A stretch of 64,000 nt of DNA from Ficedula albicollis (Eukaryota > Chordata > Aves > Passeriformes > Muscicapidae), in assembly GCF_000247815.1 (NCBI RefSeq), contig NC_021676.1, positions 1,808,350 to 1,872,349 of the forward strand. The letters run 5' to 3'. Shown here one piece after another: positions 41,111 to 51,900 of this stretch. Every line of letters starts with the position of its first letter. Within the stretch, counting starts at the first letter, position 1. The notes under the pieces are model-generated. The model made no database searches and was not told where the DNA came from. It worked only from the letters and a program-made list of their open reading frames with translations. Both the position numbers and the translations under genes were made by a program.

Positions 41111-42099
41111 CAGCAGAGTCCTGGGGGAGCTGCAGGTGCTGCAGAGGGAGCAGGAGCTCAGGGTGTGCAGTGACTCAGGCTGGCACTGCCATCCTGGCAC
41201 ACAAACTCTCTGGGAAGTGCTGCCAGCTCTCTCCTGCTCTGCTGCATCTTTCTGCCCAGAGCTCTCCAGTTCCTTTCCAGCACTGGCAGGTTTGGTGGAG
41301 CTGGAACCTGTGCATCCCACAGCACTGAAATTCTTAAATCACTGAGATGTGCAAGTGTTGGAGGTGCTGCCTAAGCAAAAAACACTCTTAAACCTCATGT
41401 GGAGATTTGTTCTTTTCATTTCATTCAGGTGTTGTGGTGAGCAGAGAGGGAAAAAATGTGTTTGTGGAAGACCTTCCCACCACCATCTCCACCTAGGCTG
41501 TATTTTCTCTTTCCTCAGGGTCTGCTGCAGGTTTGCTGGGTGATCAAGCAGCTCTCCATTTGTGCTTGCTAAGTGGGGAAATAATTCCCAATGTGCCCGC
41601 CTGCCTGGCTCTGACCTTCCCTGTACTGCACAGCTGGGAGGGCTGGGAGATGGACTGGGATTTCAGAATAAAACACTCACTGCGCTCACTTGGGCTGCAG
41701 TTTGGCCTCTGTTTTTTTTGCTGATATTCCTGCAGGTATTTCTGGCCAAAATCTTCTCTTCAGCTCTGTTTTGTGTTGCTTTGTCTGCCACCAGCCCTGG
41801 CATGCAAGTCCTGAGGCTAACATCCCTTGGAGGTAAATGAGCAATGTTGAAAATAATACCCTAAACATCATGGGCATCACAAATTATTTATTTTATATTT
41901 CCCTTTCTGTAAGGACCTTAAAAAGTCAATTTTCCTGCCCACACAGAGTTGTTTTTCTGAGCTTGCTTTCAGTTGAAAGGGACATTCTGTGGGAATTTCA
42001 CTTCCATTAGTGTGTCTGCTCTCTGCAGTGACTTTATTGACCACATAAAGAGTGATGATTTCTTTTTTTTTCCTCCCAGTAGTTCCTTCAGGAGACTCT
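41111..42099. other. Spacer between repeat copies, unannotated
   Basis: GC-richer non-repetitive-looking sequence (41.1-41.8 kb) sits between the inverted fragment E and copy C. Overlapping frames of 60-95 codons occur on both strands; none looks like a known protein. Confidence 0.5.
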
Positions 42100-42625
42100 T
42101 CTGAAGCTTAGTTTGATATGGAGAGGGAAAAAGGGTCAGGATAACAAAAGCTTCCAGGTAAATAAGCACATGTTCTTGCTTGCAGTAACATTTCTCTAGA
42201 ATTTCTCCTGTTTTAATAAAGACCTTTCTTTGTATCTCCCGAATTTAATAGATATTTTTAATTTATTAAGCAGCTCTCATAGTTTAACCTGAGCACCTGT
42301 TTCCCTGGCAGAATGTAAGGAAATGAGGCACTCAATAATGTTTTGGGGTGAGCTGGAAATTCCCCTTAAAGTTCAATGACTTGAGCCCACAGACAAGCTG
42401 TGAGCATTTTTTTTCACTATTAGTTCATGTTCTTTCTCTCAAGCTCTTCAATTAAGCTTGTAAAATATTCCCAGGTACAGAAAAAAACCCAAACTATTCA
42501 GGCATTTGAAAGAATTGCAGCAACTGGAAGCACCACCTTTTTTTTTAAACAGTATTTTTTTTTCCCCTTCTCACATCCTCCAATACAGCTGCTCTTTGTC
42601 CAAATGCATAATGGAAACAAATTTC
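42100..42625 (+). repeat. Unidentified repeat, copy C (longest)
   Basis: This is the most complete copy. It contains the leading segment shared with fragment E, ttcttgcttgcagtaacatt, the internal segment with ttaatagatatttttaat also found in A, aatgttttggggtgagctgg, cccaggtacagaaaaaaacc, and the end ggaaacaaattt. Its last 288 bp (42338-42625) are repeated as copy D. It carries short T-runs, including atttttttttccccttctca. No protein domain is evident. Confidence 0.9.
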
Positions 42626-42912
42626 ATGTTTTGGGGTGAGCTGGAAATTCCCCTTAAAGTTCAATGACTTGAACCCACAGACGAGCTGTGAGCATTTTTT
42701 TCACTATTAGTTCATGTTCTTTCTCTCAAGCTCTTCAATTAAGCTTGTAAAATATTCCCAGGTACAGAAAAAAACCCAAACTATTCAGGCATTTGAAAGA
42801 ATTGCAGCAACTGGAGGCACCACCTTTTTTTTTAAACAGTATTTTTTTTTCCCCTTCTCACATCCTCCAATACAGCTGCTCTTTGTCCAAATACATAATG
42901 GAAACAAATTTT
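42626..42912 (+). repeat. Unidentified repeat, copy D (tandem with C)
   Basis: This is a direct tandem copy of 42338-42625 at an offset of 288 bp. It begins atgttttggggtgagctgga and runs to ttttcagagcatgg. Differences from C are few (for example cttgagcccacagacaagc versus cttgaacccacagacgagc, and ggaagcacc versus ggaggcacc). It extends past the C/D junction into the natural end shared with B (cagagcatgg). The identical 65-codon peptides seen from both copies reflect the duplication, not a gene. Confidence 0.95.
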
Positions 42913-45599
42913 CAGAGCATGGAACACACCATAAAGCAGATGCTTCTGCCTGGGGGCTCTGGGAGGTGAGTGTGGAGCCTCCTGAGAACAAATGCCAGTC
43001 TGGATCAGCAAACAGAGTCAGAGCAGAGCAGCCTGTGGTGCTGGGGGCTGTGTGTTGGCACAAAAGTCTTCCAAAAACTTCTCCTACAAATGAAATGGTC
43101 GTGACAGCACAGCCCTGATATGAAGGAATGTCTATTTTAAGTAACTGTTTTAAGAAATCTTGCTTTTGTCTGTCTTTAGAGTTTTTGCTCCTGCCAGTCT
43201 GGTGCCAGCAGCTTCTGGAGGTGGTTGTGGGTACTGAGGAGCAGCTCAGTCTGTGCTCCTGTGTTTCCCAGGCAGAAGGACTCTGAGCCAGGCAGGAGCT
43301 GTGGCAATATGGGCAGCATGGCACAGAATTGGATTTAATGCTAGAATGTCTTTCAGGAGGTTTATTGACTCGATTTCACTGGTGTGCTGAGCTAATCCCT
43401 GCAGCTTCCAGCTGATCTGGAGTCAGGAGTGCTCTTGTCTGCAAAATGCTTCCCAGACAGGCTCCTGAAGCTGCCAATAAACAGAAGCACAGGTGAAAAG
43501 TGTGGCTGCTGCAGGAAAAGAGTGGGTGAAAAGGTGATTGTTAGAGGTTGCAGCCCCAGAGAAAAGATTGAACAAAAAAACCAAAGCAGTTTAAAAGCAG
43601 ATTTAGACCAACCCTGGGAGAAAATAACCAATTCCCATTTCCAAAAGGATGCCAATAACCTGAGTACAGGATATTTCCAAAAGAATGCCTGTGCTGAGTA
43701 TGGGTACTCAGTGAGAGGACTTGGCCAATCAAAGTTCTGGGGCAGAAAAGTCTATTGCTTATAGGATTGGTTTGTTATCCAACAAACTAATATACAGTTA
43801 CTGTATATTGAGCATTCCCAGCTTCCCACAAGGCTGAAAATTATCTTCATGCATTGATTATGAAATAAGTCTTACTCCAGTGTCATAAGTAGTACTTTGA
43901 TACTGTCACCATCTCTAGGCAGAGGTCCCTGCAGTAGTGCAGATTAAAATGATAATAAATGCAAATTTGCCCAAAACACAAACTTTTCTGCAGCAGGGAT
44001 CTCTGGTGTTTGTTGGTGATGCCACCTCTGTAACATTCCATTGATTTAGAGAAATATTCATGTGATAAATGGGAACTCCCCCCTCCCTGGCCCCATCCAG
44101 CAGTTATTAGTGACCCAGACAACTCCTTTGCAGGACGAGATTACTAGAAAATATTTACTACTTCTGACCCACAGGTTGATATTAATATTGCAGGAAACAT
44201 CCAGAATTAACAGCATCATTTGTATAAAGATCTGACAGGAAAAAAAATGTCTATTGTGTAGAAAATGTCTTTTGTGGCCTTGTTTCTTAATACACATATA
44301 AACACTTTCTATTCCACTGTTTTGATTGCTTTGGGCAACATGATTAAACTAGATTTTTACAGATCACAACTGTGGCTTTTACAATGAAAAATGTGCAAGT
44401 CAAACCTATCTGCCTTGGACAACAGGGAATAAATAGATATTACAGAAGTAATTGATAAATTGGGCTGTTCATTTGGATTAGTGACAAATGACATTTGAGT
44501 AGGAGTCACTGCAATAAATCCAGAGGGACACTGTTCAAAATACTGTCCTTTACTGTGAACGCTTCATCAATTTCTCTGTATTTAGATATAATGCTGAATA
44601 AAACCAATCTATATTTGCAACCTTGGATTAGAAGCACAAAGATAGTGCTGTTGTCACCATTTAATCCTGGTAATGCCCACACAGCCAGAATCTGATGTGG
44701 GCAGAACTTTGAGATGTGTCTGTTCAGCTCTTTCCTGCTAGAAAGATCAAAATATATGAGATGGAGCACAACAAATCTTCCTCTCTGTCCTCTGCTGCTT
44801 CTCCTGCATCCTTTCAGGACAGCTGCTTGCTCCAGGCCTGGTTTAATCAACTTTTTCATTTTAGGAGCAGCAGCAGACTGCACAGAGCCTGGTGCAGCCC
44901 CAGGGAATTTTCCTCTGTGTGTGATCCCACCTTTCCAGGAAGGCAAAGGCACAAAATCCCTTCCTCAGCTGCAGGTTCTCAGCACCACCTTGTGATTTTC
45001 TTCCCCAGCAGGAGAAAGCAGAAATCAGAGTTTCTGGCATTTTGTTCTTCCTTTGTTTCCCTGGAGCAGCTGTAACCCTGAGGCTGCCCCGGTGTCCTTC
45101 TCCTGGAATGTGACACAGACACTCAGAACAAACTGTCCTGGCTCGGTCCATTCTAACATGGATCCATCTGCTCTTCAAGAACGAGGAGTGGATAAATATC
45201 TAATGCAGGGCAGTGCTCAGATACTGGAGGTGAATTTTAAACAAAAGGAATCTGGAACTAGCCAGGCATTGCACAAACAGCAATTTAAGATGAATCATTT
45301 TCTCTTCTAAGGGAAAAGACACTGTCCACAGGGAGAGCCTGGCCTCACTGCATGATGGGTTTGAACCAGAATGGAGAGAAGAGAGAAACTCCTCAGGGTG
45401 TGCTTTGGCAGAATTATGAAATAAATATAAAAATGTACTGGGTGGGAATACTTCTCTCTGTTACAAATGGTTTGAAACATTCTTGGGGTTTTGGCCAACT
45501 CAATACATAATCCTTTAACTACACTGTCCTTGGCAAAGAATGTGCTTCAGCTTCTGTCTAGTTAGAAGATGCTGCTCTGTTCAAAGCTGATTTATTTCA
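42913..45599. other. Unannotated non-coding DNA
   Basis: There are 2.7 kb without a recognised gene. Open frames of 111-179 codons occur (for example reverse 42785-43324, forward 43429-43764, reverse 44506-44952), but they overlap repeats or other equally open frames and show no family signature. Confidence 0.5.
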
Positions 45600-45710
45600 G
45601 TTTGGTGTGGCACTTTAGCTCGGATATGGCACTTGGGGTTGCAGTTCAGGGGTGACTGTGGTGGTGCTGGGTTATGGCTGGACCAGATGATCTGTAATTC
45701 TCTTTACACC
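45600..45710 (+). mobile_element. Probable degenerate CR1 3' fragment
   Basis: gtgtggcactttagctcgga, gggtgactgtggtggtgctg and ggttatggctggaccagatgatct resemble the last ~100 bp of a diverged CR1 subfamily (consensus as I recall it: ...ggtcataggttggactngatgatct...). It lacks the terminal octamer repeats. The call rests on word order only. Confidence 0.5.
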
Positions 45711-47939
45711 TTGTTGATTCCATTGTTTAAATTATGTAAGATTGATGTAGAATGACTTTGTAGTTGTGTGTAACAGTGCACTAAGTGACAAAATACTCCA
45801 TTAATACTAGCTGTGGGTTTATTATCTGCCTTATTATTTACAGAAATATCAGTTTTTTGGTACTGCATTGCTTAATCTATAAGCATCGTGATCTTTTAAA
45901 TTAATTTCACCTTGGGGCTGCAATTCCAGGGCAGAGTCAGACCCATGAGGAGGGCTCTGTGATGAATCCTCACAGGTCTCTCCCAAAGAGAAAAGGTCTC
46001 TGAGAACAAATGGACACCACACAAACAGGCAGGATTAAACCAGTATATTTATTTTTCTCCCCAAAGAATTATGAAGAATGATGGTTTTGCTCCAAAAGGT
46101 GGGAGCTCAGTTGGGAAGGAGGTGTTGCAGTTTTAGAGACTGGAGTGTTTGTGTGCTGGTGTCAGCACAGCACAAGGTCTCCAGGCACAACAATGAAAAA
46201 TCCCACTGGCACTGTTGTCTCAGTTTTGCATTGGCATCTTGGCTCATCATTCAGAGATTTGGAGCAGAGAATAATGGCTTTCTCCTTCAAGGTAAGGTTA
46301 AAGAGCAAATTCTTAACACAAATGCTTCATATAAAATTGATTTTACTCTGGCAAATCTGAGAATAAACAAATCCTATCTCTAGCACAATGTCTGTAAATA
46401 ATTTATTTGAAAGCATTCACACAATCAGAAAAAAATAGGGTAGAAGGAGGAGGTCGTCTAATCCATTGAACTCTCTCTTAATTCTTTATCTTTGCTTAAA
46501 AATCTCAATGCAGTACCTGAAACTATTTCATTTGAGTGGTGTGATGCAGTTCTTCACTAACTTACAGTGAAGAATTGCCTACTTCAAATTCATATCCCTG
46601 GCAGCAGGGAAAAGTCACCAATTTTCTCCTGTTCTGTGGGCATAGAAGTGAGGTTCTCCTTTTTCTTCTTTGACCTTGCTGGAAGTTTTTGTTACATTTT
46701 GAAATTTTTTAACAGCAATTTTAATCTAAAGACTGCAAAGACTTTTATATCTGCTGGTATTTGGCCATTTGGAGTGATTTGTGTTGGTGATTTTGTGTCT
46801 ATGCTCAACTCAAGCTGGTTTTCATTTTGAATTAATTATTTTGATTCTTCTTGTACCATTTGGGCAGTCCAGTGACAAGCCACCCTTTTGGAAAGTGATA
46901 CAACTGGGGTGCTTACCTGGAAATTATAACCACTCCTCTGGAGGTGTGTCAGGAGTGAAGATGGAAACTATTTTAGCTGAACAAAGGGAAGATGGAAGGG
47001 ATTGTGGGAGGTGTGAGTGTGCTCAGGGTGTTTGCTGCTGTAAATAGGTTAATGGGAGCTGCAGCTACTCTGTCATCCAGGAAAAGCAGGGGGATTATGG
47101 TAGAAAACTGCTCGATAGCATAAAGCCCCAACAAATGGGTTTTTTTGTCTTTAAGACTGGTGCAAGTCAAAAACTTGCTGAGCAAAAATATTTAGAAATG
47201 AAGGCAATGGAGCTGGCAGGAGCATCGCTGCTGGAATCAATAATAAAAGGATAATCTGTCTTTCTTTGTGGTGCACAAAGCAATAATCTGTTGTTTAGAT
47301 TGATTAATAATCAAAGCAGAGTTGAGGCATTTAATCAATCTCCAAAGCAGCCCATTGTGAGTCCAATACAAAGTACTGGAGATTGTGGGTGGTGATCAGA
47401 GCAGGAGGGTGGGGGGGAAAAATGGAGGTGGAGAGTTTGTGTGGATGGGTTTTTTTGTTGATATACATGTGAGAGGTTTGCAGAATTCTAAAAGGGGTCT
47501 AAAGGTCGAGTTTATATAAGTTTATATGGGGATTTTGATCTCTGATTCACAAAGTGTCATTGACCAGACAGAGGCAGAATGTAAAATATGAGAAGTAATC
47601 TTGGCTAGAAAAAATCTGACCAGCTACATGCTGTTGTCTGGTGTATTCTTTGCACGAATAATTTATTTAATCTCTTTCTTACACTAAAGCTCTTTTGAGT
47701 TGTGGGGTAGTCTAAGGTCTTAGCTTTTGAGTTTTTTAAATTATGAGAAAAAGAACTCTCCTTCCTATGTCTTCTGCACCCCATGCCTGGGTCACATTAT
47801 TGCCCAGGTGGTTTGTTGATTTTGCTGGTGGGTTTGGTGGTGTTTTAAAGGGCAGTGCAAAGAGTCAACATTTAACTTGTCTAAATGGCTTTTTACTGCC
47901 TGAAAGGGGGAATTTGGGTTTGCCTTTCTTTTTCTTTTT
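45711..47939. other. Unannotated non-coding DNA
   Basis: AT-rich sequence with no gene or named repeat seen. Confidence 0.55.
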
Positions 47940-48758
47940 GGACTTCTGTTAAGAGGTTCAAATATACCTGTCTGACTGAAATTTATGACTCACACTCTAC
48001 GAAATGCAAAATCTCTAAAGGCCCTGAGCAGTAACCTTTAATTTGTCTCTCCTTTGAGTCCAGAGTTGGACTGAGTGACTTCCAGAGGTCCATTTCAGCT
48101 TCTCTTATTCACCTTGCTCATCCCAGCCATGCAGAACTCAGAGGAAATAAATGTTCTCCATTCTCAGTACCCTCTCTCTGAGGATTTGCACACAAATGCA
48201 CGTTTTTTTTCCATTATTTCAGGCCTGTGGTTTGCAAGCTCATTCTGGATATTCAGAAGAACCTTCACCTTTTGAACAGTACTGACCTGCATGATTAATG
48301 ATAGATTATGCTGACAGTATAAATTTAATTTCATTTTCTATCTTGATTGGACTTCTGTTAAGAGGTTCAAATATACCTGTCTGACTGAAATTTATGACTC
48401 ACACTCTACGAAATGCAAAATCTCTAAAGGCCCTGAGCAGTAACCTTTAATTTGTCTCTCCTTTGAGTCCAGAGTTGGACTGAGTGACTTCCAGAGGTCC
48501 ATTTCAGCTTCTCTTATTCACCTTGCTCATCCCAGCCATGCAGAACTCAGAGGAAATAAATGATTCTCCATTCTCAGTACCCTCTCTCTGAGGATTTGCA
48601 CACAAATGCACGTTTTTTTTCCATTATTTCAGGCCTGTGGTTTGCAAGCTCATTCTGGATATTCAGAAGAACCTTCACCTTTTGAACAGTACTGACCTGC
48701 ATGATTAATGATAGATTATGCTGACAGTATAAATTTAATTTCATTTTCTATCTTGATT
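47940..48758. repeat. Near-identical 409-bp tandem duplication
   Basis: Copy 1 is 47940-48348 and copy 2 is 48349-48758. Both start ggacttctgttaagaggttc and end tcattttctatcttgatt. By eye the only difference is one inserted base in copy 2 (aaatgattctcc versus aaatgttctcc). At the junction the shared bases ttgg could be microhomology. Such near-identity over 409 bp means a very recent duplication, an actively homogenised pair, or a false duplication in the assembly. Confidence 0.97.
48063..48112 (+). mobile_element. Possible CR1 3' tail inside the duplicated unit
   Basis: gagttggactgagtgacttc and cagaggtccatttcagcttc resemble the CR1 end motif (ttggactagatgacctnnnnaggtcccttccagcc). It is repeated at 48472-48521 because it lies within the 409-bp duplication. 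It is short and degenerate. Confidence 0.5.
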
Positions 48759-48914
48759 CTTTTTTAGGTTTAGATTTTGGGGTTTTTTTTCGTTGTTGTT
48801 TTTTGTTTTGTTTCTATCTTGATTCTTTTTTAGGTTTAGATTTTGGGGTTTTTTGTTGTTGTTTTTTGTTTGGGTTTTTTTTCGTTGTTGTTTTTTGTTT
48901 TGTTTTTTTTTTAA
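48747..48914. repeat. Nested T/G-rich tandem repeats
   Basis: A 66-bp unit beginning tctatcttgattctttttta occurs at 48747 and again at 48813. A third partial copy of its 3' part (ttttttttcgttgttgtttt) lies at about 48873-48906. The first unit overlaps the end of the 409-bp duplication, so its leading tctatcttgatt is present three times in this neighbourhood. Confidence 0.9.
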
Positions 48915-51900
48915 TGGCAGGATGAAATAATGAAGCTGATGATAAAAATGCCTATAAAAATTCTGGCAAATTTATTACAGAACAACATGGCTTGATTTCT
49001 TATTTTTCTATCCATCTGGTCATTAGGCCTTTCCAACTGTCAGTGTCTAATATAATCTCCTTTAATAGCAGCATATAATTAGCTTTATGCTGATCAGAGG
49101 CATTTGGGATGGTGGTGGTAACATTCAAATCCGAATATCAAAATCCCAAAGAAGATAACTCAAAGAGACATATGTCCAAGCCAGCATTTATGACTTTTAC
49201 TCCTAAAGTCTGTAACTGGTGATTTAGGCATGTGAACTGTGGAATGGAAATTTATCAATTAAGAATCCTCAGGAGTTCTGGCAGCAAAGTACAGATGTCT
49301 CTCCAAATGGTAATGTGGTAATATGTCACTTTTCCCCCTCTGTATAGTCCTGTTATTGCTTCAGATTTTAAATTTCTTCTTACTTGTCCAGCTTCTTATT
49401 TAAAAAAGGTGGTGAAAGTCCTGCCAGGGTTCCATTAGGAACAAGTTGTCTCCATTTTTAAGCTTCATCCAGAGCTCTGTGTGTACAACCTGCACACACA
49501 GGTATTTCACAGAAGTGTGTCCTTAATGGCTGTTACAGCAATTTCCCAGTGGGTCTTTTGGGAGGTGATTTGGGGGTGAATTTGTGGTGCTGCACCTATC
49601 TGATAAATGTTCTGTAAATATAACATGGTTGCCATTGTTAGGCAGGCCAGAGAAGGGTGGTGATGTTACTGAAACCAGGACTTCATCCTAAAAGTTCCTG
49701 TTTCTCTCAGTTCTTTTAGAGAATTTGAACAGCTCTTGTGGAGTTGGACAAGTCAGGTATTTGATCATAAAAGCCCTAAGTATGGGGCAGGATTTCAAAC
49801 ACTACAGAAATACATTTATTGACCAGATCTAGCAAATTCTTTGGTTCATTGGAACATATTGGAACATCAGGCTTTGTATTCTGCTCTGCAGCCAGCCAGA
49901 ATAAACCAAGCAGGGCTTCAAAAAAGGAAATACACCTTGACAAGTGAAAATTACATCTCCTGCATTATGGTTCTTTAAGGCTGGAATTGTCTTTGAATTT
50001 AGGCTTTCACTTCTTCAATAAAAGATCACAGCTCCCTTTTTGTTCTCTGGCACTGTAACCCATTTGAGAATTCTGTCAACACCCTTTTCAAAAAATGCAG
50101 AAACCTGTTAAGATTTGTAGGAGAGAAAAATCTATACAAGTTACCTTTTGCTCATAACTTGAAGTGCACAGCCAGAGCTTCCTCCAAGGAATGTTTCAGT
50201 GCTGGAAAAGGAAAAGCAGACCTGTTTCCATATGTTCCCTACTGGAAGTGAGTAGTAATAAACTCCAGGGTTTATTTTCAGCCTGTGTGTTTGCTCAGGG
50301 ATTATTTTGGCTGTCCACTACTCTGTTTTAAGTGACCAGAATGTGAGGACCCATCTAAACTCTGACAGACACCAAGAGAGTCCACACAGCTCTTGATGAG
50401 TGAATTGGCTTCTCCTCGAAGAGATCTGCCAAGATTCATTGCAGGATCTGTTCCTTCCCTTCCTCCCTTAATTTCCTGCATCATTTAACCAGTGTTTTCT
50501 GTGGCAGGGCTGCTCTGCACATCAGTGCTTCCCTTTATGTTTGTTAATAAATAGTGGCTTCTGCTCCACGAGGACTTTTGGCAGGTGCTGGTGAACATCA
50601 TCTCTGCAGGCTGCAGACACAAACTGAGGACAACTCCCAGATGTTTTAATGAGGACCCAGAACCTGTTAATGGTGTGTGGGAAGCAGCCAGTCACTCCCC
50701 TTTTCTCTTCCCCTTGCCAATAAATGTCGTTTAGGATTAAAATCTATTCTTTATATTCTTTTTTTCTGGCTTCCCCCAGGAACTTATCTCCAATCAAACT
50801 TCCTTGTACCTCAAACACCTTTGGACAAACTGTAATTTTGGTCTATAGGATGGGAAAAAGGGGATGCTGCAGTCTAAAGTAAATTGAAAAATTTTACACC
50901 AACATAGAAGAGCAGCTAAGAATGTTTTATACAGAGCTGAACTTTTTAAAAATGCTATTAAATATTTTGAACTATTTTAATTCATGCACCAAGCTCTATA
51001 GACAAAGCTATTGAAATATTGAGACCCTACAGAGGTCCCAACAGGACTTGCTTTCAAGTTGAATTTAACTGAGTTAACTCTTAATTGAATTTGGTTTCTT
51101 TTTTTAAATTCTCAACTTATGAAACAAAAATTTAAAAATATGCCTGATGTTATATCTTAGAAGCTTTGAAAAGATCCCCAGAGGTCAACAGAGATTTTCC
51201 ACGTGAACATAATTATTGATAATTTGAGGCATGTGCCCTACAACCATAAGGGGAAGGTATAAATTGGATAACTCATCAAAAAAGTCCATTCTTATTCAGC
51301 AGAACAGAAAACTTTGAGTAGTGCAGAGATGGTAGGAAAAATTCTTCTAAGAGAAGCAGCTTCAGTGCTGGTTGGGAATGGGATGCATTTCAGGCTTGTT
51401 CCAGTAACAGTTCTTTAAGATACAAGAAAAATCTGTTCCAAAACTCCATTCTGACCTCTTTACTGCTGTTCTTGGCATTATCTGACACATTCAAAGAAGT
51501 TTTACACAACTATTAATTGGATCTTTGGGGGAAGATCAGCAGAATTTCCACTTCTCAGCAAAACCAAGTGGCTATAACTGGAGGCTATCCTAGATCACTG
51601 TAAGAATATCAGCCATGGGAATTTCACCCTGAAGAATAAGACCTCTGTGAACCTTTATCTCCTGGCTGTCCCATGTTCCTGCATTTAGCCAGTGAAAGGC
51701 ACCTGGAGCAATGTGGGAGTGTTATGTGGGGCAGGAACAGGGCTGAAAGAATTTACCTCAGGACTGGTGCAAGTGAAAAGATGCCTCACTTAGAGAATGT
51801 AGGTGTTGAAATTACTGATAAAAAGTAGAAGAAAGTGGAGTCTAAACATTAGTGAATTAGATTATTGATTTCTCTTGAGTGCCTTGACAAAACGGCAAAG

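Noticed and set aside
41041..42170. Terminal inverted repeats of a possible DNA transposon (fragment E and the start of C)
   Set aside because: The inverted segments also occur as parts of the same repeat family that makes copies A to D, the intervening 1 kb has no transposase-like frame, and no target-site duplication is visible.
42427..43118. Two forward frames sharing an identical start of about 65 residues
   Set aside because: The identity is due to the 288-bp tandem duplication of repeat copies C and D. It looked like a duplicated small gene, but the peptide contains runs from T-tracts and no domain.
48075..48275. 66-codon forward frame in the 409-bp duplicated unit
   Set aside because: It covers a probable CR1 tail and is broken by the one-base difference in the second copy; it resembles no known protein.
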